From JADKAV01 sp037045455 (lineage in GTDB: Bacteria; Actinomycetota; Actinomycetes; S36-B12; UBA10799): a DNA stretch of 64,000 nucleotides. The position numbers and the translations under genes are program-made. Of this stretch, positions 12,164-20,356 are shown in pieces. The DNA is taken from positions 124,001 to 188,000 of the forward strand of contig JBAOIN010000003.1 in the NCBI GenBank assembly GCA_037045455.1, in the 5' to 3' direction. A model generated the notes under the pieces. It searched no databases. It was not told the DNA's origin and saw nothing but the letters and a program-made list of their open reading frames with translations. How positions within the stretch are numbered: position 1 is the stretch's first letter; each line of letters begins with the position of its first letter.

Positions 12164-12265
12164 ACGCGGTGTTCGATTTCCGGTCATGTGAATTGTCCGT
12201 GCTATGGGTTCGGGTGGCAGGGGTAGCCCCGGCTCGTCCCATCAGCCGCACGAAGGAGAACGACA

Positions 12266-12943
12266 GTGATCACCCGGAAGATCGCCACCGTCGCTGGAAC
12301 CGCCACGCTGGCCGCCGGTCTGGGCACAATGCCGGCTGCCGCACACGGAGGCCATGGGGGGTGGCAAGGCAGCCAGAATCAGGGCGGCACGGCGCTGATG
12401 CTCACCAAAGGTGTCAAGCAGCAGATGCGCGCAGAAGGGATCTCAGTGCAGGCCGTGGATCCGGCCAAGCAGTGGAATCGGTGTCTGTTCACGTTCCCCG
12501 CAGTACGCAGCGATGAGAACACAATCACGCACACCGGCGGGCTGTCACTCACCAAGGACGGCAACTCGGTGGTGCTCAGCGACTTCGTCGTGAACACCGA
12601 CGACGGCACCGTCGATGCCACCGTCTCCGGAGTTCCGATGAGCGACGTCTTCACGCTGGACAACATGCGCACCGGCCGCAAGTGGTTCAAGGGCGAGGTC
12701 CATCTGGGTGCCGGTAAAGCCGATGCCTTGGATGCCGCGTTGAACACCACGGTCTTCGAGGACGGCATGTTCCTGGGCAAGGCAGCGACGTGGTTCGGCT
12801 GGAAGCGCAGTTGGCGCCACGGCGACCGCGGCTGGCAGAACTGGGGCGATGCCAACCACGACTGGCAGACCTGGTCGGGCCAGGGTTGGACCGGGAACGG
12901 TCGTGACCGCGGCTGGTCGGGCAGGCACGAGTCCCGTCACTGA
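12266..12943 (+). CDS. secreted hypothetical protein with Trp/Gly-rich tail
   Basis: 225 residues from GTG 12266, preceded by a good ribosome-binding site (GAAGGAGAA, about 7 bases upstream). Signal peptide with cleavage after MPAAA (about residue 26). The middle part (TITHTGGLSLTKDG, VVLSDFVVNTDDG, VPMSDVFTLDN, FEDGMFLGKAATWF) resembles a beta-rich extracellular domain common in high-GC actinobacteria, recognised by pattern only. The last 45 residues are repeats of Trp/Gly/Asn/Asp/Arg (GWQNWGDANHDWQTW). No enzymatic motif seen. A strong hairpin follows at 12,957. Confidence 0.7.
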   Translation: MITRKIATVAGTATLAAGLGTMPAAAHGGHGGWQGSQNQGGTALMLTKGVKQQMRAEGISVQAVDPAKQWNRCLFTFPAVRSDENTITHTGGLSLTKDGNSVVLSDFVVNTDDGTVDATVSGVPMSDVFTLDNMRTGRKWFKGEVHLGAGKADALDAALNTTVFEDGMFLGKAATWFGWKRSWRHGDRGWQNWGDANHDWQTWSGQGWTGNGRDRGWSGRHESRH

Positions 12944-12956
12944 CTGATCGACGCGA

Positions 12957-12993
12957 CGCCGTCCCTGGATCTCCCTCGAGTCCAGGGGCGGCG
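12957..12993 (+). terminator. GC-rich hairpin after the secreted-protein gene
   Basis: CGCCGTCCCTGGA (12957-12969) pairs with TCCAGGGGCGGCG (12981-12993), 12 of 13 positions, with an 11-base loop, 14 bases after the stop codon. There is no long T run, as is common for actinobacterial terminators. Confidence 0.6.
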
Positions 12994-13059
12994 CTGTATC
13001 TCTATGGTGCCGCAGGGGCTGGGCGGTTGGCGTGGCGGCTATCGGTGGACGGCTAGGCG

Positions 13060-13158
13060 CATCCGTTAGACCTTCGACCATCGGTTAGACCCAAACGGGC
13101 CGAATTGGCCTAACGGATGTTCCAAGGTCTAACCGATGGTCCAGAGGTCTAACGGATG
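13060..13158. repeat. long inverted repeat with five copies of the word GTCTAACSGATG
   Basis: The left arm 13060-13091 and right arm 13126-13158 are reverse complements except for a four-base stretch. Each arm holds two copies of the word (left copies 19 bp apart, right copies 20 bp apart), and a fifth copy sits in the loop at 13108-13120. It lies between the secreted-protein gene and the tRNA-Gly repeat array, so transcripts would converge on it. No coding capacity; role unknown. Confidence 0.85.
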
Positions 13159-13207
13159 TCGAAGGCGTGAAGGTCGGATGGGGGCCTCCGGATCGAGCCT
13201 GCGGCCC

Positions 13208-13657
13208 GAGCGGGTGATCGGGGCGCCGTCAGTCGCCTTCGGCGACTTCCTCCTCGATCCCGGCAGTGTTTCCCTAGTCAGATGACGAGAGCCCCGCAAG
13301 CGTGCGGGGCTCTCTTCATCTGAGCGGGTGACCGAGTCCGTCGCACGCCTTTGGCGTGCTCCTCCCGATCCCGGTCGTGTTACCTGCAATCAAGTGAGAG
13401 GGCCCCCGCAAGCATGCGAGGGCCCTTCACTTGAGCGGGTGACCGGGGTGCCGTCAGTCGCCTTTGGCGACTTCCTCCTCGATCCCGGCAGTGTTTCCCT
13501 AGGCAGATAAAAAGAGCCCCGCAAGCGTGCGGGGCTCTCTTTATCTGAGCGGGTGACCGAGTCCGTCGCACGCCTTCGGCGTGCTCCTCCCGATCCCGGT
13601 CGTGTTACATGCAATCAAGTGAAGGGCCCCCGCAAGCGTGCGGGGCTCTCTTCATCT
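13208..13657 (-). repeat. tandem array derived from the tRNA-Gly 3' end (2 x 225 bp, ABAB)
   Basis: Four units, A 13208-13321, B 13322-13432, A' 13433-13546 and B' 13547-13657 (114, 111, 114, 111 bp), sit directly downstream of tRNA-Gly on its strand. Every unit boundary repeats the last dozen bases of the tRNA gene (GAGCGGGTGACC on the plus strand). Each unit holds two hairpins: a terminator-like one (AGAGCCCCGC/GCGGGGCTCT in A, AGGGCCC/GGGCCCT in B) and a short GAAG- or CAAA-loop stem whose arms differ between A (AGTCGCC/GGCGACT) and B (GCACGCC/GGCGTGC) but stay paired. Spacing between the two 225-bp copies is exact. The layout resembles the rtT repeats after E. coli tyrT. Confidence 0.85.
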
Positions 13658-13658
13658 G

Positions 13659-13729
13659 AGCGGGTGACCGGGATCGAACCGGCACCATCAGCTTGGAAGG
13701 CTGAGGCTCTACCATTGAGCTACACCCGC
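13659..13729 (-). tRNA. tRNA-Gly (anticodon TCC)
   Basis: 71 bases; the acceptor stem GCGGGTG pairs with CACCCGC and the discriminator base is T. D arm GCTC/GAGC, anticodon stem TCAGC/GCTGA with loop CTTCCAA giving anticodon TCC, and a standard GGTTCGATCC T loop are visible. CCA is not encoded. The gene reads leftward into the repeat array made of its own 3' end. Confidence 0.96.
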
Positions 13730-13757
13730 GAGTTCCACCAGATTACAACGGGTTACG

Positions 13758-13830
13758 CGGGGCGTAGCGTAGTGGCTAGCGCGCTTGCTTTGGGAGCAAG
13801 AGATCGTGGGTTCGAGTCCCGCCGCCCCGA
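13758..13830 (+). tRNA. tRNA-Pro (anticodon TGG)
   Basis: 73 bases; acceptor stem CGGGGCG/CGCCCCG, discriminator A, anticodon stem CTTGC/GCAAG with loop TTTGGGA giving anticodon TGG, and T loop GGTTCGAGTCC. No encoded CCA. It is divergent from tRNA-Gly and lies 66 bp before tig. Confidence 0.96.
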
Positions 13831-13896
13831 CGTCATTTTCCAGGATCGTACGATGGCACCTGATCCCCGCCCATCCACGAGGAGTCTGAGTCAAGC

Positions 13897-15300
13897 GTGA
13901 AGAGCACCGTCGAGAACCTGTCCGAGACCCGGGTGAAACTGAATGTCGAGATCCCGTTCGAGGACGTCCAGGACTCCGTGAAAGCCGCCTACAAGCGCAT
14001 CGGCTCGCAGGTCAACATCCCGGGCTTTCGGCGCGGCAAGGTCCCCGCGCGGATCATCGACCAGCGCTTCGGCCGCGGGGTGGTTCTCGAGGAGGTCGTG
14101 AACGCCGAGGTGCCCAAGGCTTACGACGAGGCGGTCAAGAAGAACGAATTGCGCCCGCTCGGCCAGCCCGAGGTCGAGGTGACGCAGATCGAGGACGGCG
14201 AACTCATCGCCTTCACCGCCGAGGTGGATGTCACACCGAAGTTCGACCTGCCGGACTACGAAGGCCTCGAGGTCGAGGTGAGTGACTCCGTGGTCTCCGA
14301 CGAGGACGTCGACGAGCAGATCGAACAACTGCGCAAGCGCTTCGCCACCACCACTCCGGTAGAGCGGGCAGCCGGCACCGGTGACCTCGTTCTCGTGGAC
14401 GTCAAGGGGGAGCTGGACGGTGAGGAGATCGAGGACTTCGCCGGATCTGCGCTGACATTCGAGGTGGGTGCCGAGGGCGTAATCGACGGTTTCACGGAAG
14501 CCGTCGAAGGCAAGAGCGAGGGCGACACGGTGACGTTCGACCACGTCCCCGACGAGGGCCCGTACGAGGGACAGACGATCACCGTCACGGTCGATGTGAA
14601 GGGCGTTCGCGACCGCACGCTGCCCGAGGCCGACGACGAGTTCGCGATGCTGGCCAGCGAGTTCGACACCATCGACGAGCTGCGCGAGGACATCAAGGTG
14701 AAGTTGCAGAGCAACCGCCTGGTCGAGCAGGGCTACGAGGCGCGCGAGAAGGTCGCCGAGAAGCTTGTCGAGCTTGTCGACTTCCCGCTACCGGAGAAGT
14801 TCCTGCAGGCGCAGGTCGACGACCACTTCTCCGATGGACACGGGGATGACGAACACCGCGCCGAGGTCGAGGACAACACCCGCACCTCGCTGAAGACGCA
14901 GTTGATCCTTGACCGCATCGCCGAGGCCGAGGGGCTCACCGTCGACCAGGGCGAGCTTATCCAGTGGCTGGTGCAGCAGGCCCCCCGCTACGGCATGAGT
15001 GCGGACCAGTTCGCCAACGCGCTGGCCGAGGCCGGTCAGGTGGGGACAGCGATGGCTGATGTCAGGCGGAGCAAGGCGCTGGCGCTGGTCATGCAGAAGG
15101 CCGCCGTCAAGGATGCCTCGGGCAACCCTGTGGATCTCAGCGAGCTGGACCGCCGCCCGGATTCTCTCGAGGAGCTGGCCGAACAGATCGTCGAGGACGA
15201 ACTGGACGACGAGGCGGCGTTGGACGCCGAGCAGGCAGAGCTGGACGCGGAGGACGCGCAGGCGCAGGCCGCGCTGGACGCCGAAGCCGACGACAAGTAG
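13897..15300 (+). CDS. tig: trigger factor, ribosome-associated chaperone/PPIase
   Basis: 467 residues from GTG 13897 with a GAGGAG ribosome-binding site. The N-terminal ribosome-binding domain contains the signature FRRGKVP (residues about 44-50); the central FKBP-type domain (about 155-245) has GTGDLVLVDVKGELDG and FEVGAEGVIDGF. The helical C-terminal chaperone arms follow and end in a very acidic, Ala/Glu/Asp-rich tail (AEQAELDAEDAQAQ), common in high-GC actinobacteria. It sits upstream of clpP1-clpP2-clpX, a conserved arrangement. Confidence 0.97.
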   Translation: MKSTVENLSETRVKLNVEIPFEDVQDSVKAAYKRIGSQVNIPGFRRGKVPARIIDQRFGRGVVLEEVVNAEVPKAYDEAVKKNELRPLGQPEVEVTQIEDGELIAFTAEVDVTPKFDLPDYEGLEVEVSDSVVSDEDVDEQIEQLRKRFATTTPVERAAGTGDLVLVDVKGELDGEEIEDFAGSALTFEVGAEGVIDGFTEAVEGKSEGDTVTFDHVPDEGPYEGQTITVTVDVKGVRDRTLPEADDEFAMLASEFDTIDELREDIKVKLQSNRLVEQGYEAREKVAEKLVELVDFPLPEKFLQAQVDDHFSDGHGDDEHRAEVEDNTRTSLKTQLILDRIAEAEGLTVDQGELIQWLVQQAPRYGMSADQFANALAEAGQVGTAMADVRRSKALALVMQKAAVKDASGNPVDLSELDRRPDSLEELAEQIVEDELDDEAALDAEQAELDAEDAQAQAALDAEADDK

Positions 15301-15400
15301 CCCTCGCACGCCGTCAGCGAACAGCGACGGTTTCGGGAAGGTTCTCGTCCGACCCCCGGGTTAGTGTCGATGCCAGACACAAACAGGAAGGCAGTTCGAA

Positions 15401-16018
15401 GTGGATGACCTCACTCCGCAGGGCAGAGGGCCACAGCCCAGCCCCATGGGCTACGACGACTCGGTGTTCCAGCGCCTGCTGAAGGAGCGCATCATCTTCC
15501 TCGGCTCGGCCGTTGAGGACACGGTGGCCAACCTCATCTGCGCCCAGATGCTGCTGCTGGCCGCCGAGGATCCCGAGCAGGACATCTACCTGTACATCAA
15601 CTCACCCGGTGGGTCCATCTCGGCGGGCATGGCGATCTACGACACCATGCAGTTCGTCAAGAACGACGTCGCAACCGTGGCGATGGGCCTGGCCGCCTCG
15701 ATGGGTCAGTTTCTCTTGTCGTCCGGCGCCCCCGGCAAGCGCTACAGCCTGCCGCACGCCCGGATCATGATGCACCAGCCGTCCGGCGGCATCGGTGGTA
15801 CGGCCTCGGACATCAAGATCCAGGCCGAGCAGATGCTCTACATCAAGAAGCAGATGGCCAAGCTGATCGCCGAGCAGACGGGGCAGACAGTGGACCAGAT
15901 CGAGTCGGATTCCGACCGCGACCGCTGGTTCTCCGCCGACGAGGCCAAGGAGTACGGGTTCATCGACCACGTGGTCCAGCGGGCCGCCGACGTGACCGGA
16001 AGTGGAGGCACCGCCTGA
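15401..16018 (+). CDS. clpP: ATP-dependent Clp protease proteolytic subunit, ClpP1-type
   Basis: 205 residues from GTG 15401 with an AGGAAGG ribosome-binding site. Catalytic triad regions: Ser in MGLAASMGQFLL, His in IMMHQPSGG, Asp in the ESDSDRDRWFSADEA segment. YLYINSPGGS and the GAPGKRYSLPHAR loop are standard. It forms the tetradecameric peptidase with ClpP2, fed by ClpX or ClpC. Its stop codon overlaps the clpP2 ATG. Confidence 0.97.
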   Translation: MDDLTPQGRGPQPSPMGYDDSVFQRLLKERIIFLGSAVEDTVANLICAQMLLLAAEDPEQDIYLYINSPGGSISAGMAIYDTMQFVKNDVATVAMGLAASMGQFLLSSGAPGKRYSLPHARIMMHQPSGGIGGTASDIKIQAEQMLYIKKQMAKLIAEQTGQTVDQIESDSDRDRWFSADEAKEYGFIDHVVQRAADVTGSGGTA

Positions 16019-16647
16019 TGGACGCCCGATCGCTGCTGACCCCACAGAGCCGGTACGTGCTGCCGGAGTTCCGGGAGCGGACCTCCACCGGGGAGCGGAT
16101 TCACAACCCCTACACCAAGTTGTTCGAGGAGCGCATCATCTTCCTCGGCGTGCAGATCGACGACGCCTCGGCCGATGACGTGATGGCGCAGCTGCTGTGC
16201 CTGGAGTCGATGGACCCAGAACGTGACATCCAGATCTACATCAACTCGCCCGGCGGCTCCTACACCGCTATGACCGCGATCTACGACACCATGCAGTTCG
16301 TCAAGCCACAGGTGCAGACCGTGTGCCTGGGGCAGGCTGCTTCGGCCGCCGCCGTACTGCTCGCGGCCGGCGCGCCCGGAAAGCGGTTCGCCCTGCCACA
16401 CGCCCGGGTCCTGATCCACCAGCCGTACACCGAGGGCGGCGGCCAGGGGTCGGACATCGAGATCCAGGCCAACGAAATCCTGCGCATGCGCACCGAGATG
16501 GAGGGCATCTTGGCCCACCACACGGGCCGCAGCCTCGAGCAGATCGAGCAGGACATCGAGCGGGACAAGATCCTGACTGCGGCCGACGCCAAGGAGTACG
16601 GCGTGGTCGACCAGGTCATCAGCTCGCGCAAGACCGCCGCGGGCTGA
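16018..16647 (+). CDS. clpP: ATP-dependent Clp protease proteolytic subunit, ClpP2-type
   Basis: 209 residues, start ATG 16018 overlapping the clpP1 stop. Catalytic Ser in CLGQAASAAAVLLAAG and His in LIHQPYTEGGGQGSD; the final Asp is in the EQDIERDKIL segment. The Ala-rich helix after the Ser and the N-terminal LPEFRERTSTGERI segment are typical of the second actinobacterial ClpP, which makes a mixed ClpP1P2 ring. Confidence 0.97.
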   Translation: MDARSLLTPQSRYVLPEFRERTSTGERIHNPYTKLFEERIIFLGVQIDDASADDVMAQLLCLESMDPERDIQIYINSPGGSYTAMTAIYDTMQFVKPQVQTVCLGQAASAAAVLLAAGAPGKRFALPHARVLIHQPYTEGGGQGSDIEIQANEILRMRTEMEGILAHHTGRSLEQIEQDIERDKILTAADAKEYGVVDQVISSRKTAAG

Positions 16648-16750
16648 GCCTCGCAACTTCGTGCGCGCCACAGCCCGCGTCAGCGCGGGATGCGAGGTAC
16701 CGTCGAAGACGTACGTGGTTGGGTGGCGACACCCGGGGAAGGGATGACCT

Positions 16751-18023
16751 GTGGCACGCATCGGTGAGGGGGCGGACCTGCTGAAGTGCTCTTTCTGCGG
16801 AAAGAGCCAGAAGCAGGTCAAGAAGTTGATCGCGGGCCCGGGGGTATACATCTGCGACGAGTGCATCGACCTCTGCAACGAGATCATCGAAGAGGAGTTG
16901 CAGGAGTCGGCGGACCTGCAGTTCGGAGAACTGCCCAAGCCGCGGGAGATGTTCGAGTTCCTCGAGCAGTACGTGGTGGGTCAGCAGAAGGCCAAAGAAG
17001 AGCCTCGCGGTCGCGGTCTACAACCACTACAAGCGGGTGCAGGCCGGCAATACTCCGAGCCGACGGGACGACGGCGTCGAACTCGCGAAGTCCAACATCC
17101 TGCTGCTCGGCCCCACCGGCTCCGGCAAGACGTTACTGGCCCAGACGCTGGCCCGGATGCTGAACGTCCCGTTCGCGATTGCTGATGCGACGGCCCTGAC
17201 GGAAGCCGGCTATGTGGGCGAGGACGTCGAGAACATCCTGCTGAAGCTCATCCAGGCCGCCGACTACGACGTCAAGAAGGCCGAGACCGGGATCATCTAC
17301 ATCGACGAGATCGACAAGGTGGCTCGCAAGAGCGAGAACCCGTCGATCACCCGCGACGTCTCCGGTGAGGGTGTGCAGCAGGCGCTGCTCAAGATCCTGG
17401 AGGGCACCCAGGCATCGGTGCCCCCGCAGGGCGGACGCAAGCACCCGCACCAGGAGTTCATCCAGATCGACACGACGAACGTGCTGTTCATCGTGGGCGG
17501 CGCGTTCGCAGGGCTGGACAAGATCATCGAGGCCCGGATCGGGAAGAAGTCGCTGGGCTTCACCGCTGAGCTGGTCGAGGACACCAACCCCGGCGACGTG
17601 TTCAGCCAGGTGCTCCCCGAGGATCTCTTGAAGTTCGGCATGATCCCGGAGTTCATTGGCCGGCTGCCGGTGTTCACCTCGGTCACCCAGTTGGACCGGG
17701 AGGCGCTGATCGAGGTGCTGACCGAACCCAAGAATGCCTTGACCAAGCAGTACCAGCGGCTGTTCGAACTCGACGGGGTGGAGCTGGAGTTCGACGCCGG
17801 CGCCCTGGCCGCGATCGCCGATCAGGGCCTGCTGCGCGGCACCGGGGCGCGCGGCCTGCGGGCGATCCTGGAAGAGGTTCTGCTCAACGTCATGTACGAC
17901 GTGCCCAGCCGTGACGACGTGGCCACTGTGCAGATCACGCGCGAGGTCGTGGAGAACAACGTCAATCCGACGATCATCCCGCGCAAACCGAGCCGCCGCG
18001 AGCGGGGCGAAAAGAGCGCGTGA
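16751..18023 (+). CDS. clpX: ClpX, AAA+ unfoldase of the Clp protease (one frameshift)
   Basis: Starts at GTG 16751. N-terminal zinc finger CSFCGKSQKQVKKL...ICDECIDLC, Walker A GPTGSGKTLLAQTLA, Walker B IIYIDEIDK, the GYVGEDVEN pore loop and the C-terminal GARGLRAILEEVLL are all present. One extra A around 16995 (AAAG where AAG AAG is expected) moves the rest into another frame; without it the protein is about 423 residues, the normal length. The length 3n+1 fits a single inserted base. It recognises and unfolds substrates for ClpP1P2. Its last codon overlaps the next gene (GTGA). Confidence 0.93.
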
Positions 18024-18359
18024 CCGTCGCGGTCATTTTCAGCAGTACCCGCACGCCCGGCGTCGACGAGGAGTACGAGGCCATGGCCGTGGAGATGGAT
18101 GCCTTGGCCGCCGCCCAGCCCGGCTATCTCGGGCACGAGTCGGCGCGAGGTGCGGATGGATTCGGGATCACCGTCTCGTACTGGGTTGACGATCAGGCGG
18201 CACGCGACTGGAAGCAGGTTGCCCAGCATCTGCAGGCACAACGTCTGGGACGTGAACGCTGGTACGTCGTCCTATCGGGTGGTGGTCGCCGACGTGATCC
18301 GCGAGTACGACTTCAGTACGAGCAGTCTCGAGCCCCGCGCACCCAGACCAGCCCGGTGA
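18020..18359 (+). CDS. antibiotic biosynthesis monooxygenase (ABM)-domain protein (one frameshift)
   Basis: GTG 18020 overlaps the clpX stop. A small ferredoxin-like ABM protein: FSSTRTPGVDEEY, LAAAQPGYLGHESARGADGFGITVSYW and GRERWY are typical of the YHS/ABM family found next to clpX-like genes. The frame slips after RERWY (about 18264) by one base; in the next frame SSYRVVVADVIREYDF completes the expected C-terminus, about 112 residues in all. The 3' end overlaps the convergent secreted-protein gene by 47 bp. Catalytic role unknown; possibly haem or quinone related. Confidence 0.75.
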
Positions 18360-19107
18360 TCTCCTCGGTCGGAGCGCTGAGGTTGGGATCGGCATTGAAC
18401 CAGTAGCGACCCGTCACTGATCCATTCGCTGCGACGTACCACGAGTACCAGCGCGGCTGGCCGTCTCCCCAGTCGAGTTGGTAGGACACCGCCCAGGACC
18501 CGTCGGCCTTCTGTTCGGCGCCGGCGATGTAGATCGGATGACGACCGTTGATGATGTCCGAGCCCGAGGTGTTCGTGAGCCGGCAGTACGCCTGCTGGTA
18601 GTTGGCGAAGTGGCCGTAGCGGTACTCGACGGCGCAGTTGGGCCAGCCGGCCGGGCAGTCGGTGAACGTGGAGTCCAGGAAGTAGCCCTTGATCGCTTCC
18701 CACGCGGCATTGCCGGTGCTGTCGACGCCAGGCGCTGTGAACAGCGGTGCCGGCGTCGTGGGAGGGACCGGCGGGGCAATCGGCGTCGTGGCGGGCCCGG
18801 TAATGGTGGCGCCGACGGTCCGTCGCTTGCCCTTGACCTTGATCTTCACTTTCGCCTGCTTGCCGACCAGCGCCGCGATGCGTTGGGCCGTCAGGGTCTT
18901 GGTGCGCCAGGTCTTGCCCTTGCGAGTGAGCTTGTAGGTGGACCCGCCGACGACCAGTTTGGCCTTCGTGGGCTGCTTGCCGGTGAACGTGACGTCGACA
19001 CGCAAGCCGTCGCTGATGATCGAGGCAGTCGTCGTGGCGGTAGCGGGCCCGGTCAGACCGGCTAGGGCCATGATCGCTGCGATGGCTATCAAGATCACCT
19101 TGCGCAT
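18313..19107 (-). CDS. secreted hypothetical protein
   Basis: About 264 residues from ATG 19107 (MRKVILIAIAAIMALAG), a textbook Sec signal peptide with cleavage after ATATT-like residues. An in-frame start 5 codons upstream is possible. The N-terminal domain is basic (KLTRKGKTWRTKTL, KVKIKVKGKRR), followed by a Thr/Pro linker (TTPIAPPVPPTTPAP) and a C-terminal domain with Cys and many aromatic residues (WYSWYVAANGSVTGRYWF). No family recognised. It is convergent with the ABM gene. Confidence 0.7.
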   Translation of the reverse strand: MRKVILIAIAAIMALAGLTGPATATTTASIISDGLRVDVTFTGKQPTKAKLVVGGSTYKLTRKGKTWRTKTLTAQRIAALVGKQAKVKIKVKGKRRTVGATITGPATTPIAPPVPPTTPAPLFTAPGVDSTGNAAWEAIKGYFLDSTFTDCPAGWPNCAVEYRYGHFANYQQAYCRLTNTSGSDIINGRHPIYIAGAEQKADGSWAVSYQLDWGDGQPRWYSWYVAANGSVTGRYWFNADPNLSAPTEEITGLVWVRGARDCSY

Positions 19108-19146
19108 TCCGGAACGGTACACCCGGCTAGCGCCCGCTGAACAGCC

Positions 19147-20113
19147 TCAACCCAGCTGAATCAACCGTTCGATGTCGCCGTGCACTTCAAGGGCTCCTGT
19201 GCGGCCGGTGTCCTCGATCAGCACCCGCCCGGAGCGATCGGTCAGCCGCAGCGTGATCTCGGCGTCGAGAGTCTCCTCGACCCGCTTGTGCATCTCGGTG
19301 CGGATCGGCGCATGCAGGAACGCGCCACCGGGCCGGGTCGCACGGATCTCGAGCACGCCCGGTTTGCCCTCGACGGTGAGCCACACGTGCTCGTCATCCA
19401 CGCGCAACTCCCTGACCTTGGAACCGGTGTAGGTAGCGAACTTCAGCAGTCCCGTGCCCGTGCGCAGACCGATGAGCAGGCCTTGGAAGCTTCCGCGCAG
19501 CCAGGGGATCGTCGCCACCGAGGCCATCAGGCTCAAGCCGGAGTCCGAGAAGTGGTTGGAGTGGATCCACACGTAGCCAGAGGGGAAGGCCTGCCCCCAG
19601 TCCTTCTCGATGTAACCGCGGCCGCCGTCGAAGTCCAGGGTTCGGCCCTTCGAACTGTAGACTGCCGTGCAGCGTGTGCCCGAAAGACACCACGCCGTGG
19701 TAACACTCCATGAACGGCATCCAGGCGTACCAGCCCATAGCGCCCGGGGAGCGCACGCTGACGGGCCATGGATCCAGGGGCCCGAACTGCACCTCGCCGG
19801 TCAGATCGGGCAGATTCAGGCGCACCCCACTGGTGGAGAAGCGGCTGCCGCCGACCTGTGCGGCGAACGTGTCGCTGCTCGCAGTGAAGTTGTCCAGCGG
19901 TAGCGGGTGGTACCAGGTCCGGCCGGTCGCGCCGTCGAGCACCTGCACGAACGCCTCGTGCGGGCCGTCCTCCTCGGGCGCCAGGAACACGCCGGGAATC
20001 AGCGCCAGCCGCGCCTCCTGCCGGGCGTCGACGAGTTTGACGTACCAGCCCTCGAAGTACTTCGACCGCTTGCCTGCACCGTGGTAGCCGTCGGGGTGCA
20101 GGACTTTACGCAT
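19147..20113 (-). CDS. tocopherol cyclase-like family protein (one frameshift)
   Basis: Starts at ATG 20113 (MRKVLHPDGYHG) and ends at 19147; about 321 residues once one extra base near 19668 is ignored. The N-terminal YHGAGKRSKYFEGWYVKLVD and, in the second frame, LDFDGGRGYIEKDWGQAFP and VWIHSNHF match the tocopherol cyclase (VTE1-like) family, a beta-barrel, lipocalin-like fold. Bacterial members occur where no tocopherol is made and their ligand is unknown. Length is 3n+1. A good family match, with no function assigned. Confidence 0.8.
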
Positions 20114-20218
20114 GGTCGCCAGCCTGCCATCTTCAGTGACAAAAGCGCGAAGGGGTGCCACGTGCGTGACTAGCGACCCGGATCTTCCGCGACGTGCCCG
20201 TAGGTGTGAAGTCGCAAT

Positions 20219-20301
20219 CCGTGAGCACTCTGGGCATCGGTGAGCACGCCGGGCGTCGAAACCGCGTCCGTCGTGCTCACGGATGCCCGGAAGGCTCACG
20301 G
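20219..20301. repeat. long inverted repeat built on the word GTGAGCAC
   Basis: The arm 20219-20248 pairs with 20272-20301 (25 of 30 positions) around a 23-base loop. Each arm contains two copies of the word GTGAGCA/TGCTCAC spaced 19 bp apart. It lies 56 bp beyond the valS stop codon on the valS strand, where a terminator would be expected, and before the start of the tocopherol-cyclase-like gene. Confidence 0.8.
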
Positions 20302-20356
20302 ATCAGTCGTGCCGCTGCTTCCAGTGACGAACGGGAAACGTGCGCCACGGTTCGTG

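Noticed and set aside
13208..13657. CRISPR-like array near the tRNA genes
   Set aside because: Units are 111-114 bp, with no short identical repeats separated by unique spacers and no cas genes nearby; each unit matches the tRNA 3' end instead.
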